Source of the DNA: Marinobacter sediminum
GTDB taxonomy: Bacteria > Pseudomonadota > Gammaproteobacteria > Pseudomonadales > Oleiphilaceae
Assembly: GCF_023657445.1 (NCBI RefSeq)
Contig: NZ_JAGTWY010000001.1
Coordinates: forward strand, 1,364,001-1,428,000
Reading direction: 5' to 3'
Length of the DNA stretch: 64,000 nt
Below the pieces are notes generated by a model that searched no databases, was not told the DNA's origin, and worked only from the letters and a program-made list of their open reading frames with translations. Of the stretch, positions 44,521-53,604 are shown piece by piece. Made by a program: the position numbers and the translations under genes. The stretch's first letter is position 1; each line of letters begins with the position of its first letter.

Positions 44521-46143
44521 TTATGAAGCGTTAGCGCGAACAACCTGGTTCATTTGATCAACTAAGCTTCGATAGTCCTCGGTAAACTGGCCGGTAATTG
44601 AGACAAGAGCCTGCCCCATCTGCTCCATGGAGCGGTTAATTTCAGACTGTAATGCCTGGTCGAGGATCTCAATGCTTCCCTCGACAGATTCCGCGCTTTT
44701 GCGAACAGACTGTTCCATCGCTTCTTTGAGGCCTGTAACCAGGTTCTGGAACTGCGCAGCCTGCTGGTCTGCCATCTGCTCAAGGTTGGTATTAAGCTGA
44801 TTCCGCATTCCTTCCAGACCGGCCTCAAACGTCTCTCGGCTCCTGCCTGCCTCATCAACCACCGCTTTTCCAGATTCGCGCAGCGAATCACCAATCGACT
44901 TGGTCTGATCATTCATTTCAGCCGCCAAAGTGCGGAAATTGCTGTGGAGGTCGTCCGCCATGTCAGAGAACAGTTGACTGGTCTGCTCAGAGCTTTTGTA
45001 CATGGCGTCAGAAGTACTTTGCAGGGACTCGTTGACCTGGCGGGCGCTATCAGTAAATTCGGTGACACCTTGTGAGATCACTTCCTGATAGCTCTCAGTC
45101 GCTTTAGTGATGCCCTCTACCAACTGTTTAGAGGCATCCTGAACACCATCCACAGTAAGGCCAATCTGCTCTTTTAAAGACGGAACTGCTTCAACCGCTT
45201 TATCGCGAACGTCTTTGAAGGCTTCCAGGTGACGCCCAAGCTCATCAATCTGGTGCTGGTTGATCGTCATTACTTCGCCCAGCTTGTTCATCGAATCCGG
45301 GATCTGGGTAGTGTGTTCCTGGATTTTCGCAACGGCAGACTCAGTTTCAGTGATCGCAGTAACTCCCTGCGCGTATTGCTGGGTCATGTCATCGAGCTGA
45401 ACCTTATAGTTTTCCTGCCACTCGACCAGCTTTTCGACCGCGCTATTCAGTTCCTTAAAGTTATCGCCGAATTGCTCGGTGAGGTTGTTGTTGAAATCAC
45501 TGATGACCTGCTTCAAAGCCTCAATGACCGTTTCGGTCGCAGACTTGGAAAGCATGTCTGCAAAGTCCTGAAGTTTGAGCCAGAGCTTTTCCTGAAACTC
45601 CTCGAAGTCCTTGCGGGATTGTTTACTGGCATCATTGACGTCAGATCTCAGCAACTTCATCTGGCCCGTCAGGCTTGACTCATCGCCACTGCCGATTGCC
45701 TGATTCAAAGCACCAATGCCGTCGCGTTGTTCACGCATAACGCTGTAAAGCTCGGCGACGCCGATCTGGTCTTCGTCGATTTCCTCACTGTCAGCGACAT
45801 AGAGGATGCCAATAGAAACAAGCACCTTGTAGATGATGGAAAACAACATCCCTACCAGGCTGGTTATGAAGGCTGTTTTCATACCACTCAGCAGGCCCTC
45901 AATGCTGCCATCTATGTTGTTGACGTCAAAAGCCAGAAGGCCGGCAACAATACCAAAAAAGGTGCCCAGAATACCCAGAGTTGTCAGTAGCGTTGGCGCA
46001 TATTGAGTAAACGCATGATGCTTATTTGAGCGCTTCCAAACGCATGAAAGAAGAAACACGGCCAAGAGCAGGCCGATGAAGATATCTGTCACCAAACCAA
46101 CTTGAATCGAGGCAACGGCGCTCTCCAAGGGGGCTGAAAGCAT
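44521..46143 (-). CDS. zorA: Zorya motor subunit ZorA (MotA/TolQ-like)
   Basis: A 540-residue MotA/TolQ/ExbB-type protein with three membrane helices (about 17-36, 51-72 and 90-116) holding the conserved TTLGILGTFFGI. A cytoplasmic coiled-coil tail of about 400 residues follows, rich in Gln, Glu and Ser and similar in character to chemoreceptor helices. In Zorya the long tail carries the signal from the envelope to the effector. GGAG precedes the ATG. It is the first gene of the Zorya II operon. Confidence 0.9.
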   Translation of the reverse strand: MLSAPLESAVASIQVGLVTDIFIGLLLAVFLLSCVWKRSNKHHAFTQYAPTLLTTLGILGTFFGIVAGLLAFDVNNIDGSIEGLLSGMKTAFITSLVGMLFSIIYKVLVSIGILYVADSEEIDEDQIGVAELYSVMREQRDGIGALNQAIGSGDESSLTGQMKLLRSDVNDASKQSRKDFEEFQEKLWLKLQDFADMLSKSATETVIEALKQVISDFNNNLTEQFGDNFKELNSAVEKLVEWQENYKVQLDDMTQQYAQGVTAITETESAVAKIQEHTTQIPDSMNKLGEVMTINQHQIDELGRHLEAFKDVRDKAVEAVPSLKEQIGLTVDGVQDASKQLVEGITKATESYQEVISQGVTEFTDSARQVNESLQSTSDAMYKSSEQTSQLFSDMADDLHSNFRTLAAEMNDQTKSIGDSLRESGKAVVDEAGRSRETFEAGLEGMRNQLNTNLEQMADQQAAQFQNLVTGLKEAMEQSVRKSAESVEGSIEILDQALQSEINRSMEQMGQALVSITGQFTEDYRSLVDQMNQVVRANAS

Positions 46144-46248
46144 AAAGACTCCATTTTTTGAAGTTGAAGTGACAGATGGGATGTAAAGGAAAACAAGCGG
46201 GGAATTCCGACATCCATTGTCGCTTACTGGCTGATAGGCTTAATTTTA

Positions 46249-46278
46249 GTTATACGTCGAATAATGCGTCAGATTGAA
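46249..46278 (-). promoter_or_regulatory. zorA promoter candidate
   Basis: On the minus strand TTCAAT (46278-46273) and TATAAC (46254-46249) are separated by 18 bases, about 105 bases upstream of the zorA ATG. The 285-base region 46144-46428 holds no gene that I can see. Confidence 0.3.
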
Positions 46279-46428
46279 CAAAAGAGAAAGGCTTGGTTTG
46301 AAATTTTGTTCAGCTTATTCATTGATTTTAAAAACATTTGCAAAGGCAACTAAATAGAGCAAGGGATTACCTTTAATACTTTAATTACCGGTCACCCCTG
46401 CTCGCATTTCAAACCTTAATCCATGTTC

Positions 46429-46638
46429 CTAGTCCACACCCAACGCTTTGAAAACCTCATCCACCGGATCCGCATAAAAGCTCGTCTGGAACTTGGTGAA
46501 CAACTCTCCAGGCACAGTAGGAATATCTGCCGCACTGGTAATAGGCAGCGCAACGCGCTTGCCGCCGCCATCAAAGGCCACCTGCAAGCACTCTGCAAGG
46601 CTCTGGACTATCGAAATAGATCTGTCCCGGTTTCCCAT
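46429..46638 (-). pseudogene. C-terminal fragment, possibly of a BREX Lon-like protein
   Basis: A short frame encoding KRVALPITSAADIPTVPG and ending FYADPVDEVFKALGVD. From memory this ending resembles the C-terminus of Lon-like proteins linked to BREX systems (BrxL-type), but this was not searched. It has no upstream coding part of its own: it starts inside the truncated metallopeptidase gene in another frame. It is best read as the tail of a gene whose remainder was deleted. Confidence 0.4.
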
Positions 46639-47231
46639 AATTCGTGAATAAACGTGGCGAACTGGATGGGTGCGTCATGGTTCCTGTTGAGATTGAGCTG
46701 AAAACGTATCCTACCCGTGGGCTCACCTTCCAGGTAACTTCCCAAACGCTGAATAGAACCCGCACTGCGATCACCCGCATCAAAATATTCACTTCGAATC
46801 CCAACCTTTTCGATGAGAGTGATGTAACGGGATATATTCTGCTGGGTGACATCTCCTTTGGCAGGAAAGCTGAACGCGTCATCGGGGACAGCTCGCCCCA
46901 CTGTATCCATGATGTCGTAGAGCAGCATCACCGGCCCGAAGGGCTTCATTATGATCAAGGGCCGGGCCTTTTTCTTCGGCTCTCGCCCAAATCTGTGCTT
47001 CCAATCTTTCAGGCTAGCTGCGTAACTCAGACCAGGCTTTTGAATCTGAAGAAGCATGGCATTGAACGGAGCGTACTGCCTAAATCGAGAAACGAAATCC
47101 AAAAGCTCGAGATAGTCCCGGCTTTGGTGATATAGCTTCGACTCAGCAAGTAGCTCATCCAAAACTTGCCTTTCTTCCTGATGTTCAAAAAGATCCCCCT
47201 GAGTGCGTTGAGCATCCTTTCCGGCAACCAT
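46608..47231 (-). pseudogene. Truncated ArdC/ImmA-like metallopeptidase
   Basis: 207 residues matching the family with an ArdC-type N-domain and a C-terminal zinc peptidase: FRQYAPFNAMLLQIQKPG, ARPLIIMKPFGPVMLLYDI and finally ATFIHEL. Just after HEL the frame turns into WETGTDLFR and stops, so the second histidine of the expected HExxH and the rest of the domain are missing. The following DNA encodes an unrelated tail in another frame. It is therefore probably inactive, cut by a deletion inside the active-site motif. Confidence 0.65.
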
Positions 47232-47288
47232 GTTCCCTGTCCTTCAAAGTAGCGGCATGGTGAATGCTTGAAACACATTCAGCTGAAA

Positions 47289-49079
47289 TCACAAGTCCCA
47301 GTAAAAATCACGGATTGTTTGAGCCATCAATTTCCGCCTTGCTTCGAGAAACTGTGGGTAATTCTCAGCAGAGACCTCATTTATAAAATCAGGAATAGCA
47401 TTTTCTTTAAGGTTTGCTTCGAGGTCGCTCTGCTGCGTGATCTCACCGATTTTCAGCTCGCCCGTCTCGATCTGGCGGTTCAACCAGGCCATGTACTCTC
47501 TCGGCGGATTATCCTTAATCGCGATATTGATTGGCGTTTCGGTGAGCGCGAAGTTCGCGACCTGGTTGTAATCTCCCTGTTTGGGATATCCATTTTTCAC
47601 CAAGTGGTTTTTGGGAACGATATGGTGCATGTCACCATGCCCTTCGATCATTTGGGCCACGTTGATCGATTTCGACAGAAAGCCACGCGCTGATCTATTA
47701 ACTCGTGCAGCCAAATAAATCTGAAACGCGGGGCTGCGCCTGCTGGGCGAGACAAGCTCCTGCGGAAGCGCAACATCCCAAAAGCCCTCGCCAAGCTCTG
47801 AGGCCTCAATGAGGCGCAAATAGTCGTCCACGCCCTGCTCTTCGATTCGGCGAAGATCCGTCTCCCAGGTCGACTCGAAACTTCCGACGGCTCGACCGGT
47901 GAGCAAGGTCATCACAAACCAGCGCTTAACTAGTCTCGAACGCTCGCCCTCAGACATTTGATCGTTGCTGCGAAGACGCAAATAAAGCGCATACGCAAAG
48001 TTGAACGCGTTCTTTGAGCCAATCATGGATGAATCAATGAAGCCTGCAGACTTAATCATCATGACGAAGCGTTCAACGTGCGTCTTGCGTACCAGCTCAT
48101 CCAATGCATGCCCAAACCTAGCGAACGCATCCGGAATCCGGCTCTCATCTATTTTCCGTGTGGCCGGGTCTAGACCCGATAATTCGCTCACAATGGCACC
48201 AGCCTTACCGCGACTGAATCCGACTAATCCGGCTATGCGAATAACGTCGTTATACTCTGGTTGAAACAATTCATCAGATTGACTTTGCAGCCACTGTATT
48301 TTTGCCAAGTGGCCCGAATCGGCAAACTCCCGGTCATTCTCGCGGATATCTTCATAGGCATGTCCAGATACAGACAGATGGCAAAAGTAATCAATCAGCT
48401 TTCGTAAATTGCGGCCCTCGTCCCCATAGGTTGCGATTTTGCTCATCACAAAATCCGCGCTCGACAATGGGACACCTTTTGCGTTGATGCGAACAAAGAT
48501 CTCTGCAACCGTATCCACATCGAGGTTGTCCGCCAGCGAGATCACACCAACTTGAGCATTCTCAATCGCAGCCAACCGTGTGACCGCAGACTCAACTTGA
48601 GCCTCGTCCACACCGGGGTTTCGATCGAAATACTGCCTTAAAAAAGTCAGCTGACTGTTACCAGAGAAGAACTCACTGATGTCATGAATCCACTGACTAC
48701 TATTGCTGATCGCAGGAGTCCTGGTGGCGAACTCCTCGGTCAAAGGGTTAAAAGAAATCGCGATTCGTCTCTTGTCGTACTGCCTGCCAACCACGGGCTG
48801 CCCTGCGATGGCTGCACGTAAGGCGGTGACGCGCTGCTGACCATCGATCAGAATCTGTTGATGAGCCGCCACCTGCCCGCCTTTTAACTTAGCGCCAACA
48901 GATTGCCAGGTAATCAAGTAGCCCACTGGGTAACCGTTGTAGAGCGAATCCATTAGATCGCGAACTTGGGAGGTCTTCCAAACAAAGGGCCGCTGTAACT
49001 CCGGGATGGCTATCTTGTCGGACCGCACATCAGAGAGCACCTGGCTGACTGCAGTTTGTTTTACTTCGTACTTGGCCAT
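47289..49079 (-). CDS. DUF262/HNH (GmrSD-like) restriction protein
   Basis: A 596-residue protein with an N-terminal DUF262 (ParB-like NTPase) domain: IPELQRPFVWKTSQVRDLMD and the signature ILIDGQQRVTALRAAI. The C-terminal His-Me finger nuclease region has DMHHIVPKNHLVKNG and NQVANFALTE. Single-chain proteins of this type include type IV enzymes that cut modified (for example glucosylated hydroxymethylcytosine) phage DNA. The modification recognised here is unknown. It stands alone between the relics and hsdR, 113 bases after hsdR. Confidence 0.82.
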   Translation of the reverse strand: MAKYEVKQTAVSQVLSDVRSDKIAIPELQRPFVWKTSQVRDLMDSLYNGYPVGYLITWQSVGAKLKGGQVAAHQQILIDGQQRVTALRAAIAGQPVVGRQYDKRRIAISFNPLTEEFATRTPAISNSSQWIHDISEFFSGNSQLTFLRQYFDRNPGVDEAQVESAVTRLAAIENAQVGVISLADNLDVDTVAEIFVRINAKGVPLSSADFVMSKIATYGDEGRNLRKLIDYFCHLSVSGHAYEDIRENDREFADSGHLAKIQWLQSQSDELFQPEYNDVIRIAGLVGFSRGKAGAIVSELSGLDPATRKIDESRIPDAFARFGHALDELVRKTHVERFVMMIKSAGFIDSSMIGSKNAFNFAYALYLRLRSNDQMSEGERSRLVKRWFVMTLLTGRAVGSFESTWETDLRRIEEQGVDDYLRLIEASELGEGFWDVALPQELVSPSRRSPAFQIYLAARVNRSARGFLSKSINVAQMIEGHGDMHHIVPKNHLVKNGYPKQGDYNQVANFALTETPINIAIKDNPPREYMAWLNRQIETGELKIGEITQQSDLEANLKENAIPDFINEVSAENYPQFLEARRKLMAQTIRDFYWDL

Positions 49080-49192
49080 AGCCTCGATGTCCTTTCCAGA
49101 TTTAGATCAAGTGATGCCGTGACGCTCCGTCAGGTTAAAGCAATCTTCAACCTCTTTTCAGTTGACACGGATGCTCAATAGAAAGCCGATAA

Positions 49193-52100
49193 TCAATAAT
49201 CAACCATCCGCTGCATGTTCTGCATCCAAGCAGCTTTGAATGCAGGATCTCCCGCAAACATTTTATAAAGCTCCAGCTCATCTTTCCTGCGGCGCAGCAT
49301 CACCTCTTTTAACATCTTCTCGAACGCCAACTCCCTGTTATGTGGGTCAGGGTTGTTTTGGTACTTGGCCTCAAAATCGGGATGCTGCTTGATGCTTTCC
49401 GCAATATTGATGAATTTGACCTTTTGCTCTTCTGGCGTAGCACTCCAGCCCTGGAACCACCGTTCATTAAAAGTGCGGACAATATCGTCCAAAGGATCTG
49501 TTTGCTTGTCTCCCCCATGAGCGCCACGAGGATTAGGATTTTGAGGGTCAACGTCTGATTCCTCTTCATCCAGCGAAATTGAGTGGTTCAGTTTCACCCT
49601 CTGCAGGCCGTATGAACTTAAATCGACAGACTCCAGAAGCTCATCGATGGCATCAGCGCCTGGCTCTTTCACTTTCAGTTTCGGAACCAGGAACTTCAAA
49701 AACCAGAACAGCTTTTCCCAAGCAACGATTTCATACGGCATGATGGATGCCATCTGGCCGTATATCTTCACGTACTGCTTGGCTTTGATCTTGAAATCGA
49801 CTTTCTCGTCGTCCTCCAGGTCCAGCTCATGCTCGAACCGGGATGCCGCTAAATCAATAATCGGGCTCAGGGTCTGGGCGTCCTCCCCAATGAAATAGCG
49901 CTTCACGAAATCCTCGACTTCGTACCATTCGTAGACGCCCACATCATCCATCGCATCCTTGAGCTCATGGAGCACATTCACATCCGTGGCGCCAGACAGG
50001 GATGTAGCGGTATAAAACGGGTCGAAAGCGGTCTTGATATCGTCCGTGGAATTGAAGAAATCAAGAATGAAGAGATCTTCCGTCTTCTTGCCCAGCTTGG
50101 GCGCGGAACGATTGAGGCGTGACAGGGTCTGCACACACATCACCGAGGCCAGCTTCTTGTCCACATACATGGCACAGAGCTTTGGCTGGTCAAAACCTGT
50201 TAGGTACTTGTTGGCCACCACCAGCAGGCGATATTCGTCCGTATCAAACTTATCTTTGGTGTCGTTATCGGAGAAGCCGTTGATCTCGGCTTCGGTATAC
50301 TCAATGCCATCCACTTCCTTTGTGCCCGAGAAAGCCACCAGGGCTTTGAATGGGTTGCCATTCTTCTCCAGCAGCCGAGTAATTGCCTTGTGGTAGCGGA
50401 TAGCAGTCTCAATATTCTGGGTCACCACCATGCCCTTGGCCTTACCCTTGAGCTTTTTGGTGTTCACCACCTGGGGGATGAAATGCTCAAGCATGATCTC
50501 CGCTTTGGTATCGATGGTTTGCTGGCTACTCTCAACATAGGCACGTAGCTTCTTCTGGGCCTTCTTGGTATCGAATAAGGGGTTTTCGGCTATGGATTTT
50601 TCAATCTCATAGTAGCCCTTGTAGGTGGTGTAATTGGCCAACACATCAAGAATAAAGCCTTCCTCGATGGCCTGCTTCATGGAATACAGGTGGAACTCCC
50701 TGTAGCTGCCATCCGCCTGCTTCTCACCAAACTTCTCCAGAGTGGTGTTCTTGGGCGTCGCGGTGAACGCTAAATAGGAGGCATTCCCGCGCATCTTGCG
50801 CGAGCGCATAGCCTTCAGGATCTGGTCCTGATCGTCCTCGTCATCATCCTGCCCTCCATTCTCACCCATAGCCCGGTTCATGTTGTCGTGCGCGGTACCT
50901 GACTGTGAGCTGTGTGCCTCATCAATGATCACCGCAAAGCGCTTTTCACCCAGATCTTCGATCCCGTCCACAATAAATGGAAACTTCTGAATCGTTGTAA
51001 TGATGATTTTCTTGCCACTCTCAAGTGCGCTTTTCAGCTCTGACGACTTAAAAGCCGGCGCGACAATGTTCTTTACCTCAGAAAACTCTTTGATGTTGTC
51101 CCGTATCTGTCTGTCCAAAAGCCGGCGATCAGTCACTACAATCACGGAATCGAACAGCGGGTGATCCATCGCCTTGCCGCCGGCAGCCTCGGCTGACGCA
51201 GGATAAGTCTCGATCAGCTGATAAGCTGCCCAGGTAATCGAGTTGGATTTACCCGAACCGGCAGAATGCTGAATCAGGTAGGTATGGCCCACGCCATGAT
51301 CCTCTACATGGGCTACCAGCTTACGCACCACATCCATCTGGTGGTAACGGGGGAAAAACAGCGTCCGCTTTCTCAGCGGGTCCTTGCTGCTGCCATCCAA
51401 GCGCACGAAATGCTGGATGATGTTGGCCAGGCTGTCCTTGGTAAACACTTCCTGCCACAGGTACGCACTTTTGTGGCCATTGGGGTTAGGCGGGTTGCCC
51501 TTGCCGTGGTTATGACCCTTATTGAACGGCAGAAAAAAGGTCGATTTGCCGTCCAGCTTGGTGGTCATGTAGACCTCATCGGTATCCACGGCCATGTGGA
51601 CCAGACAGCGTGCGAAGTGCAGCAGCGGCTGATGGATATCCCGGCTTTCACGATACTGCTTCTGGCCATGGTAACGGGCGGTCTGCCCGGTCCAAGCGTT
51701 TTTCAGCTCCATGGTCACCAACGGCATACCATTCAGGAACAGCACCATGTCAATCTCATGGAGCGGGTTGGCCAGTGAATAGCGCACCTGCCGGGTACAA
51801 CTGAAGATATTAGCGGAGTAGTTCTGCTTCACCTTCTCACTGCTGCTGGCCAGCGGGGCGGGATACATCAGGTGAAAATGTGCATCGTCCACCGCCAGCC
51901 CCTTCTTGAGCAGGTGCAAAATGCCATGCTTCTTGATGAGTCGGTCGTAACGTTCCAGAAGCTTGCGATCCCAGTCAGTAGGATTGTGCTTTTTCAGCTT
52001 GGCCAGCTCTTTTTCCTGAGTCTGCTCAACAAAGCGCCAGAACTGCTTTTCATCAAGGGCGTACTGGGCATTGAAGTCCGAGGGCAAGCCCAAGTGAAAA

Positions 52101-52234
52101 CCGTTATTCGCAACCAGATCATCCGCCGGGGTCTCTTTTACCTTGCCAGCCTGCTTGATGGCCTCTGTAGTCAAGCCCGTTAATGCCTGCTCGATGGCAG
52201 CTTCCAGCGCCTGCTCATTGGTTTGGCTGACCAT
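49193..52234 (-). CDS. hsdR: Type I restriction enzyme R subunit
   Basis: A 1013-residue HsdR. The N-terminal PD-(D/E)xK nuclease has LHEIDMVLFLNG and VTMELKNAW (Glu and Lys near 172-174). Superfamily 2 translocase motifs follow: Walker A HSAGSGKSNSITW (near 320-332), DEAH box AVIIDEAHSSQSG, motif III AFTATP and motif VI QTLSRLNR. The C-terminal helical region binds the methylase core. It needs HsdM and HsdS to find a target, and hsdS here appears broken. Confidence 0.92.
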   Translation of the reverse strand: MVSQTNEQALEAAIEQALTGLTTEAIKQAGKVKETPADDLVANNGFHLGLPSDFNAQYALDEKQFWRFVEQTQEKELAKLKKHNPTDWDRKLLERYDRLIKKHGILHLLKKGLAVDDAHFHLMYPAPLASSSEKVKQNYSANIFSCTRQVRYSLANPLHEIDMVLFLNGMPLVTMELKNAWTGQTARYHGQKQYRESRDIHQPLLHFARCLVHMAVDTDEVYMTTKLDGKSTFFLPFNKGHNHGKGNPPNPNGHKSAYLWQEVFTKDSLANIIQHFVRLDGSSKDPLRKRTLFFPRYHQMDVVRKLVAHVEDHGVGHTYLIQHSAGSGKSNSITWAAYQLIETYPASAEAAGGKAMDHPLFDSVIVVTDRRLLDRQIRDNIKEFSEVKNIVAPAFKSSELKSALESGKKIIITTIQKFPFIVDGIEDLGEKRFAVIIDEAHSSQSGTAHDNMNRAMGENGGQDDDEDDQDQILKAMRSRKMRGNASYLAFTATPKNTTLEKFGEKQADGSYREFHLYSMKQAIEEGFILDVLANYTTYKGYYEIEKSIAENPLFDTKKAQKKLRAYVESSQQTIDTKAEIMLEHFIPQVVNTKKLKGKAKGMVVTQNIETAIRYHKAITRLLEKNGNPFKALVAFSGTKEVDGIEYTEAEINGFSDNDTKDKFDTDEYRLLVVANKYLTGFDQPKLCAMYVDKKLASVMCVQTLSRLNRSAPKLGKKTEDLFILDFFNSTDDIKTAFDPFYTATSLSGATDVNVLHELKDAMDDVGVYEWYEVEDFVKRYFIGEDAQTLSPIIDLAASRFEHELDLEDDEKVDFKIKAKQYVKIYGQMASIMPYEIVAWEKLFWFLKFLVPKLKVKEPGADAIDELLESVDLSSYGLQRVKLNHSISLDEEESDVDPQNPNPRGAHGGDKQTDPLDDIVRTFNERWFQGWSATPEEQKVKFINIAESIKQHPDFEAKYQNNPDPHNRELAFEKMLKEVMLRRRKDELELYKMFAGDPAFKAAWMQNMQRMVDY

Positions 52235-52326
52235 ATTTCACTCCATGCCTGTAATGATGTTCTAGCGACGCAATCATGCGGTGCTGGCCGTCGATGTTAT
52301 TCACTCGCCGCCTTCTTGATTCAAGA

Positions 52327-53604
52327 TCATGCTTCTACCATGTCGGATGTGACTTTGATTTTTCCCGTGATGGCGCTGTTGATCAGGGTGGTTTTGTATT
52401 CCTTTAGCTTCTCGATTTGAGAGACAAGAAGGCTAACTCCAGAATCGGCAGCTGCAGACGCCTCCTGTATATACCTGATAATATCTATCTGTTCAGACTT
52501 TGGCGGGACAACTGTTTGCAACTGTTTGAAGCTATCCCAATAAAGCCTCTTTCGAAAATCAGTAATGCCTTTTGAATACCTATCCATCTGCTGAATAAAC
52601 TCTGGGCAGCGATATTGGTATTCAAAAAACTCAGCCAAAATATCGGCTTTTGGCCGGGCGACAATATATGCTGGACTAACCATGCCATCCGACGTTACAG
52701 CACCAATCCCACCTTGCCACGCGCGCATCATATTGAAGACAACATCACCTGGTTTAACCAGCACATATTTGGTTTTGTCCTGAATCTTAACGCGCCCACG
52801 AATATGGTCTTCGTCTGATACTTCCTCAGTTGAAACCCCAGAATGAATAGAGACTGAGAGTAATGGCAGACCCTCCCTTCCCGGCTCTACACTTTCAGCG
52901 AATAATGATCTGTTAGATTCCACTCTCCAATGCTCAGGAATCTCCCCAATCCAATCCACGCCGGGATCTTTCATCGGCACATTGGGATCAAGCCCCTGGG
53001 TGACGGCTTTTCGAATAATGATTTGCTTGAGCTCTTTCAGCAGGGCGATCTGCTGCTCTTTGATGGCAATGGCTTCGTCGATTTGGGCGGTTTTTTTATC
53101 GAGGAAGTTGGTAATGAGGCCTATTTCGCCTTCATTCGGAATACAAAGGAGCAGGTTCTTTAAATCATCTGTTGAAATAGCCTCAAAGGTGCTTCCAGTT
53201 AATAATTTCTTGAATGACTCTACAGAGGCCAAGAGTTGAAACTTCCGTAGAGCTTTCTGAGAACTATGGACATTAATCGCCGCCAACCCTCTCCCTATGC
53301 AATAACTCTGATCTGAGCGATTTATTGCTCCAACAGGGGCTCTCACAGAAAACAGTAGATCTCCTTTCGACGAGATCTTTTTTGGTCTAGTACACCATAA
53401 CCTTGGAGTTGGGTGTTCTAGACCGAACTCAGCATTACCCTGAAGAAAAGGCAACCCCATTTCTAGGTCATTGCAATCGTTAGAATCGGGAGACTGCCCC
53501 ATCTTAACTGTGTCGATGAATTTTAGTCTCTATCCCAGCCAATCTGTGCCAGAATCTTTGTAGGATTCATACTTTGGCATTGCTGTAGACATCTCCACAC
53601 TCAT
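52327..53604 (-). pseudogene. hsdS: Type I restriction specificity subunit, interrupted near start
   Basis: The natural start is the ATG at 53604, which overlaps the hsdM stop (ATGA) and gives MSVEMSTAMPKYESYKDSGT-DWLG. Codon 25 is then TAG (53532-53530), and in the same frame the protein resumes RLKFIDTVKMGQSPDSND. The usual GEIPxHWEV segment expected after DWLG is missing, although its counterpart DWIGEIPEHWRV is intact in the second half. So a small deletion created an amber stop before TRD1. The remaining frame (53502-52327, 391 residues) holds both target domains and coiled coils, but re-initiation at 53502 has no clear ribosome site. Confidence 0.8.

Noticed and set aside
46429..47231. 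A BREX system
   Set aside because: Only a possible tail of a Lon-like protein is present; no pglX, pglZ, brxA, brxB or brxC.
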